Source of the DNA: Liolophura sinensis
Lineage: Eukaryota; Mollusca; Polyplacophora; Chitonida; Chitonidae
DNA length: 64,000 bases
Direction: 5' to 3'
Assembly (NCBI RefSeq): GCF_032854445.1
Contig: NC_088297.1
Location: 18,921,127-18,985,126 of the forward strand
A program made the translations under genes and the position numbers. A model generated the notes under the pieces. It was not told where the DNA came from and searched no databases. It saw only the letters and a list, made by a program, of their open reading frames with translations. Every line of letters begins with the position of its first letter. The first letter of the stretch is position 1. Shown piece by piece: positions 56,774 through 64,000 of this stretch.

Positions 56774-59037
56774 GTAGGTTTTGCAGTGGAGTTTTAGGAT
56801 TTCGACTGAACATGTTGCCGACGCGTTTCACTTACGTGGCCTACTAACTCAGCTCTCGACTTCCGCTGCCAACTCCCCTTTTTAGTTCCGCCTTATGAAA
56901 CGGGTTTGCAATCGCCAGAAGGAGACACATGAATAGTAACAAGAATTGGCCTGTTTTTTGTTTTTTTTTTTCAAGAGAAGGTAGTGTGCTGGGATCTCCT
57001 GATTCGTAAACACAATGACCAATGAACACCAAATATTTCATATCAAACCGGATTAAAACGAATCAGAGTGTTGTCGCCATATTTACCTAGCGGTTGCATC
57101 TTCCAAGTTATATTGGTTATATTTGTCAAAAGTTTATTTTTTGTGTGTATTGAGTTTTATTGTTGCAGAGGGTACATGAATATTTTAATATGGAAAGTGA
57201 ATATTTTCATTAATCCAATTAAATCAATCCCTGCAATTTTAAAGTCCTCAAAGCTAATAAATTTCTAATTTTACATCAGGAATATTGTTTGAAGAAAAAT
57301 TGTTATATTATTCTCTGTAAAATAGACTAGAGCCTAAATGTTTAGTGTTGGACAAGTACAATTCACTGTCAGAGGATATCTTGGCACTGAATTATGAAAT
57401 GTATGGATTTCACACAAAAGTGTTCTGAACTTTTGAAGCTGTTTGTAAACATTGTCCTATTCATGAAAATTGTGTTCACTGATCACTGTACGCGTCTGGC
57501 CATCATATAATAACTGAAAAATTGTTAGGTATAACAGAAAACCTCAAGCATATAATATGCTTACATATACTAATCAGCGACATTTGCAGTGTGACGGTTC
57601 TTCAGATGTGGTGAAATTTTACAGCAAATAAATCTAAGTTGACCATTATAAATAAGCTGATAATTTAAGACTGCAGACATCTGAGCATTTCTCGATTAAC
57701 TTATAGACACAGTGGTAAAGAACATTATCTACATACATGTAAGATGAAAGTTAATACAAGACTCTGCTTCATGGCCTCATAAGTTTAAAAAGTATGCTAT
57801 TCAGGTTGTTAAGTAATATTATACTTCATACTATAATTTCCAGCAGTTCTCAGAATATCATCCAGTGTTGTTTGTTCCTCTTCCTCGTGATATCTTTCCC
57901 CTCTCTTGCTGCATGGTTTCAAATTTGATCGAAGGAAGTTTTGTATAGATTTGTAAGATTCCGCAACGTGTGACAGTGGTCTTTTGCCCTTTGTTGCATT
58001 TCTCTCTGTTGTTGGCATTGTAAATTTTTCTTCAGCATGGTGACATTCACCCTGAGAATGGGCCTTTTACTTGATCTCAATCAATCAATGATGCCGTACC
58101 ATGCCAAGAGAAAAAATCGAGGCTTTCCAGTAACTGTATGTGTTGTCAAGAAATGCTCAAATTTTTGCTTTTCCTTTGATAGAAAAGTTATTCGTACAGC
58201 TCAACACTAAGTCTTGATTTAGAGCTACCAATAATTTAGCTTTCAAATCTTGTGAATTTGGAGATCTAGCGCAAATGTTTTGGAGCATGAAAAGACGTGG
58301 CACAGCTGTGCCAGGGAAATGCATGTGGTTTGTCAAGGCTGACCTAGGACGCAAGAGGGTGGGTGTAGCAAATATTTTTAGCTTAGGGGATCTCATGACC
58401 AGTGAACAGGTACCTGCATGATTTAGCTTTGGATAATGTTTTAAATGCAGTTGAAATTTTCACAGTGGTGCAAAAGTTTTGGTTATTTGTGCACCGTATG
58501 GCTATATTTTTCTTTTTTAGTTTGTTGTATGCTTTTATTTATACATGTATGCGTTGATGTGTATACACATGTTATACTTCATGTAATTGTCATCAGGAGG
58601 TTTAAAACAGACTCCTGGTGCTTAGGCTGATCTCCATTTCAAAAACAGTTGTACACAATTACCTCCCCTTTGTTGGATTATTACCAGAGTATATAAAATA
58701 ACCAACCTGTCATTGTACCTTATTTGCCTATCGTGCTGCCTAATGATGCTAGTGTTCTAAAATCAATCTTTGTGATTTGAACTCTTGAGCTAGCTTTTAG
58801 TTTAAGTGGCTTGTTGTTTAAGGTTTATACGGCAAGGAAAGGAGAAGTTTAATGTCTTTTGCATGCAATGTCATACCTGAAAATATACTGTGGTTCTACT
58901 AACAGGGAAGCTCTGAGAAGCCACTTAAGTATTTGGTTTTTGAAAGTTAACTGAAGGCATGTGTTGTGCTATGCTGTGCACAGTTTAAATGATGTTTGAA
59001 GGAAGATAACCAATATTGTGATGTCATTCGTTTTCAG
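56774..59037 (+). other. YTHDF intron 2
   Basis: No exon or clear repeat recognised. Short frames on both strands lack support. Confidence 0.6.
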
Positions 59038-59114
59038 TGTCCAATGGCCCTGGTGGAAAAGAGACAATGAAAGATGAAGATTTTGACCCCTACCATCAGA
59101 GCCAGCCTCATCAG
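59038..59114 (+). CDS. YTHDF: YTHDF m6A reader, exon 3
   Basis: 77-nt exon, acceptor TTCGTTTTCAG, donor CAG|GTGAAC, phase 1 to phase 0. It encodes V-S-N-G-P-G-G-K-E-T-M, then K-D-E-D-F-D-P-Y, equivalent to the acidic NDDDFEPY segment of vertebrate YTHDF N-termini. Confidence 0.9.
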
Positions 59115-59214
59115 GTGAACTATTTTTTCTATTTGTTTATGAAATTGTGTGTAAATTGCACTTGAATCTGCAACGTACATGTAGTTACACACATTAACCT
59201 ATTTCAAATGGTCC

Positions 59215-59375
59215 AACCCGACCCCGATGGCTCATTTGGTAGAGCGTCCGCTTTGGAGGTGGTAGATCCCGAACCAATCCTGAGTGTCACACCTAAGACC
59301 TTAAAAGAGGAAGCTGTAACTTCCTCGCTTGGCGTTATGCAACCCTGAAAAATTGTCAAGTACAACATTAAACCC
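59215..59375 (+). repeat. SINE family 2, internally deleted
   Basis: tRNA-like head (GATGGCTCATTTGGTAGAGC), the AGAGGAAGCTGTAACTTCCT junction and the 3' end (GTCAAGTACAACATTAAACC); most of the body is missing. The head is not a functional tRNA gene. Confidence 0.85.
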
Positions 59376-59387
59376 TTTGCACTCTTA

Positions 59388-59452
59388 AGTGGTCCACTGT
59401 TGTATAAGTGAAATATTATTGAGAACAGAGTAAAGCACCATTCAAATAAATA
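59388..59452 (+). repeat. SINE family 1 tail fragment
   Basis: TTGTATAAGTGAAATATTAT ... AAAGCACCATTCAAATAAAT, directly after the family 2 copy in YTHDF intron 3. Confidence 0.7.
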
Positions 59453-60546
59453 TTTCAGGTGGTTGTCACAAAATGTATTGCTGACGAAGCCACACTCTTT
59501 CAGAAGTAATTCTGCAACAACAGCGATGCCACATGCATTTGGAATCAAATTCACTCAAATTCACTGGTAATATGTTCCATTATTCATGGCAAAGTCCTTT
59601 TCTTTCTGCTTGTGCTGATGTGATACTCAAAATCTTAAACTTAAAATATTGATATAACTCGTGGATCACACACCAACAGTAGGAAACGAAGCGAACGATG
59701 TAGAGATATTTACATATATTTCTTCGTGAAAATCCTTGTTCCTTTGCTGTTTAACCTGTTGTCATTCTAAATGTAAGCATTCTCTCATGAAAGTAGACCA
59801 CAGATTTTCGGTGGGAAAAGATTTGGGTTCGACTGCTTGATATCTGATTTCATGTTATGTCAAGGTGCCTTATAGCGAGGCTACACTGTATCAAAATTTT
59901 TATTTTATCATGAATGCCATCTGGGGTGTAATCATTGTAATGAGTAAAAACATATTGTTTTTTTATGTAGCATGTACATGTATATATCCAAGTCCAAGGC
60001 CAAATACAACTTCTTGATTTTGATGTTCTTTTAAGGTCAAATAGTTTATGATAAAAGCGAAGAAGTTTTTACAGCATTAAGTTGTCTGACATGATTTGAT
60101 ATGTCAAGGTGGGGATATTGAGTTTCAGCATTACAACATTGCATTAACATAGGTGGGTTTACAGAGAAAATTTATTTTTCTGAGTTGATGACTTATTTCC
60201 TAAAAATATGAAGTATTTTGAGGGTAATTCAAAAGATTGAAATGCTCTTCTGTGGATTATTTTCAATATTGTTTGTACTTATCCATGTTAAAATGGGCTG
60301 ATGAGCCCTCCTATGCCCTATGGTATATCAGTAGCATTATGGACAAAGGTGCACACCATAACATTTTCACACCAAGTATCTGAACTCCCATATTCAAGCA
60401 TATTTTCGGCCTCAAATTCATCTAAACATGTTATAACTTTATATGAAATAAACTAATTTCTATGTTTTGTCTTTTCCCATGTGTCTCCCTTGGATTGGTG
60501 TGCTTGTGCTGATGTGTTGTCATGATGACTTCTGATTGACAAACAG
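59453..60546 (+). other. Remainder of YTHDF intron 3
   Basis: No exon or repeat recognised. Confidence 0.55.
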
Positions 60547-61911
60547 CCCACAGGATACAACGCCCCTCCCATGTCCAGCCCAGGAGATCCTTACAGCATG
60601 TCGAGCTACTACAACGCCTCCATGGGCTTCCCTTACCTAGGCCAAGGGGGAATCGGAGATGGTGCCTGGTCCAACGGTGGAGATGCGATTTTCTCCATGC
60701 CCAACTATGACTACAATGGAATGTTTGGAGGGTTTGGATACCCACAGTTCAGCTGGGACTTCCCCGGAAGCGAGTACTGGAGCAACCCAGGTCAGACTCG
60801 CAAGGACAGCCGCGACTATAACGACTATTATCGTACGGACGCAATGCCGCCCATGGAAGGGTATGCAATGAATGGGGATATGGACCGACAGGCCGCCATG
60901 ATGAAAAGCATGGAGCAAGGCCTGAAAGGGATGAGCGTCAATGACAAACAGGACGGCTCAATCCCGAATGACGTGGTCCACTTGGGCAATGGTGACCTTG
61001 GAGGTCCTGTGTCAAACTCTTCTCAAGCTCCCAAGAAAGCATCATGGGCGGCCATTGCAAGTACACCAGCGCGCCCGCAGCCCCCAGTCAAGACAAGAAC
61101 TATCCCGAGAGCACCTGTCAATCCCAATAAACATATGGACATTGGGACATGGGACAATAAAAACAACCCAGGGAATAAGCAAATGCCCGTGACTGTTCGA
61201 CAGGCTTGGGGCCCCCCTCGAGGTAGATCTGGGCCTTATAATGGGCCCCAAATGGGCAACTCTGGCGGGGTGAACTCAGGTGTGCCTAGTGGACAGCCTA
61301 ACGCCAATCCCGTCATTGCTCATCCGGTGTTGGAAAAACTGATATCCGCCAATCAGTACAATCCAAAGGAGTTTAACTTGAACCCAAAAGGCTCTCGTTT
61401 CTTCATCATTAAGAGTTATTCTGAGGACGACATTCATCGCTCCATCAAATATAGCATTTGGTGTAGTACGGAGCACGGTAATAAACGTCTGGACGCAGCG
61501 CACCGGGAACGCGAGGGCAAAGGACCAATCTTCTTGTTTTTCAGTGTGAACGGTAGTGGTCACTTCTGTGGAATGGCCCAAATGATGTCTGGTGTGGACT
61601 ATCATACCAACAGCCGGGTATGGGCTCAGGACAAGTGGAAAGGACAGATCGAGGTGAAGTGGATCTATGTGAAGGACGTGCCCAACAGCCAACTGCGGCA
61701 CATTCGCTTGGAAAACAATGAAAACAAACCTGTGACCAACTCGAGGGACACTCAGGAGGTCCCTCCTGAGAAGGGCAAACAGGTGTTGAAAATCCTACAC
61801 AACTATCGCCACACGACGTCAATCTTTGATGACTTTAGTCACTACGAGAAGCGTCAGGAGGAGGATGTGCCGCCGGCGCCAATGCCCAAGGCTAAGGTAA
61901 ATGCTTCATAG
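60547..61911 (+). CDS. YTHDF: YTHDF m6A reader, large exon with YTH domain
   Basis: Encodes most of a cytoplasmic YTHDF protein, which binds N6-methyladenosine in mRNA and influences decay and translation. The N-terminal part is Gly/Tyr/Asn/Met-rich and low in complexity, as expected for the family. A conserved H-M-D-I-G-T-W-D-N motif follows. The YTH domain spans about residues 324-459, with the three aromatic-cage tryptophans at about 346 (SIWCST), 400 and 405 (VWAQDKW). The conserved SRDTQEVP and [15 protein letters not shown] segments follow. With exons 1-3 this gives 491 residues to the donor AAG|GTAAATG at 61896/61897; reading through adds VNAS and a stop at 61909-61911. Vertebrate homologues (about 560-585 residues) end in a short basic segment, so a further small exon is likely. 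I could not identify it in the window. Confidence 0.97.
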   Translation, partial: PTGYNAPPMSSPGDPYSMSSYYNASMGFPYLGQGGIGDGAWSNGGDAIFSMPNYDYNGMFGGFGYPQFSWDFPGSEYWSNPGQTRKDSRDYNDYYRTDAMPPMEGYAMNGDMDRQAAMMKSMEQGLKGMSVNDKQDGSIPNDVVHLGNGDLGGPVSNSSQAPKKASWAAIASTPARPQPPVKTRTIPRAPVNPNKHMDIGTWDNKNNPGNKQMPVTVRQAWGPPRGRSGPYNGPQMGNSGGVNSGVPSGQPNANPVIAHPVLEKLISANQYNPKEFNLNPKGSRFFIIKSYSEDDIHRSIKYSIWCSTEHGNKRLDAAHREREGKGPIFLFFSVNGSGHFCGMAQMMSGVDYHTNSRVWAQDKWKGQIEVKWIYVKDVPNSQLRHIRLENNENKPVTNSRDTQEVPPEKGKQVLKILHNYRHTTSIFDDFSHYEKRQEEDVPPAPMPKAKVNAS

Positions 61912-62674
61912 GCTGGGGAAGGTCCCATCTGATGAAAATAATCTGATGGAAATTTTCTGTCAGTCTGGAAATTTTTCGCTAGTGTGGTACGTCCCATCAC
62001 ACTGGGGAAAATTTCCCGTCCTAATCTGGGGATATGTCCCATAGGTTTGGGAAATGTTTTGTATATGTGGTAAATGTACTTACAGTTCCTGGTTTTAGAA
62101 AAGTATTATATGCTATCATTTTGCAGCTATAAAACGTGTACGCATGGTCCTGTGTTAAATATGAAAACGCAAACTGTTTCTGGTGAATGTTTTGGTAGGT
62201 GGGTATATAGTTTTGTTAAATACTTATGTCTGTGTGATAGCCATGACCTGCTTTTCTCAGAAAATTTGTCATTGTCTGGAATCGTGTTATTTGTCATGGT
62301 AAAACCATATTTATTGATTTTGCATATAATAAGACATGGATTTGCTCTGGTAAGAATTCCCATGTACATATTTAGTTAGCCTAAATTTGAAATCAGGGTG
62401 CCTCATTTCCAGATTGTCTCCTATATTTCCTGTCTCTCCCATGTAATTTTTGTCATGATATTTGTGTGTCTCATAAACAGTGAAACATTCCTTCAACCCC
62501 ACCGTCCCCTATCCCAACAATCCTCCTCTCTGGCTAAGCCTCTGGGCACATGTACATGCAGCGTTTTATTATGGTTCAAATTGTATATATGGAAGAATGT
62601 ATTTTAAAAGTTCAGATGGCATAAAGAAGTGTTGAGTATGAATCAGTATGAGAATATGAATCATGAATCTCACC

Positions 62675-62858
62675 AATGCAGTCACTGTGAGTTCAAATCC
62701 AGCTCATGCTGGCTTCCTCTCCGGACGTACGTGGGAAGTTCTTGCAGCAACCTGTGGATGGACATTGGTTTATTTGAGCTCTGTCTGGTTTTCTCCCTCC
62801 AATAATTCTGGCCACCGTCGTATAAGTGAAATACCAGTACTCGAAAATCACCAATCAC
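62675..62858 (+). repeat. SINE family 1, nearly complete
   Basis: From the head (CTCACCAATGCAGTCACTGT, GAGTTCAAATCC) through TGCTGGCTTCCTCTCCGGAC to CACCGTCGTATAAGTGAAAT and the CACCAATC end. Confidence 0.9.
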
Positions 62859-63446
62859 TGAAGCAAATCAGTATTTTCACAGTCTCCCTGTTTGTTGGGC
62901 TTCGATAACATTAAACACTCTATGATACTTGTGGTGTGGTGAGGCTGTTTTCCCCCAATTTAATGCTTGTTGAAAACTGACGTTCCACCAAGTCAATATG
63001 GTGTGGATATCTGCACACCACACACTGTAAAATTGGTCATTAACTTCACCATGATCGGTGTGATACAACTGACATCCGTTGTACCGGTATAAGTGAGAAA
63101 TCATTGACTGTGGTGCTACATGTAGCTACACAACAATCATAAAGTAAATGTACATGTATGGGAATATCTGGATCTGAGATCCGTTTCATTTTTCCCAGCT
63201 TAGCTCTCAGAAATCTAGATCTGTTCCATTCACTAACCTGGAACTCGGTCTTTTCGTGTGTGCTGTCCTCAAAATGTCCAAGCTGTATGCTACCAAAACA
63301 TGTTTCCCATAATGATCAGTAATTCTTGCTTCATGTGACCTGGTTATTTGTGAATAATAAAGACCATAACGTCACATTTAACACATGTATGTTACATCGG
63401 CAACAAGCCAAACTTCACTTACCACCATTTTCAATTAGAATCGGTT

Positions 63447-63573
63447 CCTCTCAGGCTCTACGTGGGAAGGTCTGACAGCAACCTGCAGATGCTTGTGGGT
63501 TTCTCCCTGGCTCTGGTCAGTTTTCTTCCACCATAATGTTGGTTGCTGTCGTATAAGTGAAATATTCTTGAAT
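63447..63573 (+). repeat. SINE family 1 fragment
   Basis: Body: GGTTCCTCTCAGGCTCTACG ... GTATAAGTGAAATATTCTTG. Head and tail are missing. Confidence 0.85.
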
Positions 63574-64000
63574 CAGCTGCACTTGGTACCGTGCATAAGA
63601 GCACCCAAGTCCACCCTAGCACATTCCCACATAATAAGGTGATATGAATTCAGAATTACTTTAAGATCACAGGACACCTTGTTTCGTGGCCTACAGCACT
63701 GACACTTTGGAGACAGCACAGGACTGAGTTCCAGGTTAGTAAATGTAATGAGTTGTTAATGTGGAAGCTAAGCTGGGAACATGGCCATCCAATCTCAGAG
63801 CTAGGAAATTACGAATATTCTCAGTTGATTTAGGAGATGTACATGTAGGCTACATGTAGACATGTCTTTGACTCCTTCCACATGTTCAAATGTGACTCCA
63901 AACCTATGCCTGTACATAAGGTTTATCAGGTACCCAAATGTATAAGAGCTGCTTTTCTGCCAAACTCGGTTTAGTTCACTTAAAAAGTACAAGTACACTG

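Larger units (their letters stand above)
61912..64000 (+). other. YTHDF 3' region
   Basis: Either the 3' UTR or, more likely, the start of the last intron. Two SINE family 1 copies are listed separately; no exon recognised. Confidence 0.45.

Noticed and set aside
59215-59290. tRNA-like sequence
   Set aside because: It is the head of a family 2 SINE and continues into the SINE body; the other tRNA-like heads are likewise SINE parts.
61276-61701. 141-codon minus-strand frame
   Set aside because: Antisense shadow of the YTH-domain coding exon.

Overview
The window looks like nuclear DNA of a lophotrochozoan, most probably a bivalve mollusc. The genes are intron-containing with GT-AG junctions. 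The intergenic DNA is AT-rich and full of tRNA-derived SINEs with an (AAATA)n tail or an (ACTC)n tail of the kind common in molluscan genomes. Minisatellites are abundant, and there is a YTHDF gene whose exon pattern is typical of animals. This assignment is an inference; no species is claimed.

The main content is a minus-strand cluster of related C2H2 zinc-finger genes. Reading 5' to 3' on the minus strand there are three loci. Locus E (52317 to 50085) has one short first exon and one terminal exon with 10 fingers. Locus D has a first coding exon (40464-40371), a one-finger second exon (39754-39572), and then three large zinc-finger terminal exons at 35654-32716, 29234-27265 and 24172-23106. 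I found no first exon of their own for the last two, so they may be alternative 3' exons of one lola-like gene. Locus A (5382 to 1605) repeats the layout of D with three exons. Every coding junction in all three loci is phase 1, so exons can be skipped or exchanged without changing frame. The paralogues share a hydrophobic-acidic N-terminal motif resembling a SUMO-interacting motif, a short helix-like segment before the fingers, matching finger order, and in three of five cases a basic C-terminal tail ending RRxS(V/I).

Two other genes lie on the plus strand. A small gene at 7957-10526 encodes a 90-residue protein of unrecognised function. Its CRE-containing promoter and first exon are present twice in tandem, about 710 bp apart. 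At the right end (56541-61911) is a YTHDF m6A-reader gene with four visible exons; its last few codons probably lie in a further exon that I could not find in the window.

The rest is repeats: about 25 SINE copies or fragments of at least four families, several with clear target-site duplications; a pair of about 452-bp MITE copies; a long inverted repeat with arms of about 750 bp around 14.2-14.9 and 18.7-19.5 kb; a palindrome of about 0.5 kb near 55.3 kb; a 39/40 perfect hairpin at 11555-11673; and seven minisatellites. I saw no rRNA or genuine tRNA gene, CRISPR array or reverse-transcriptase frame.
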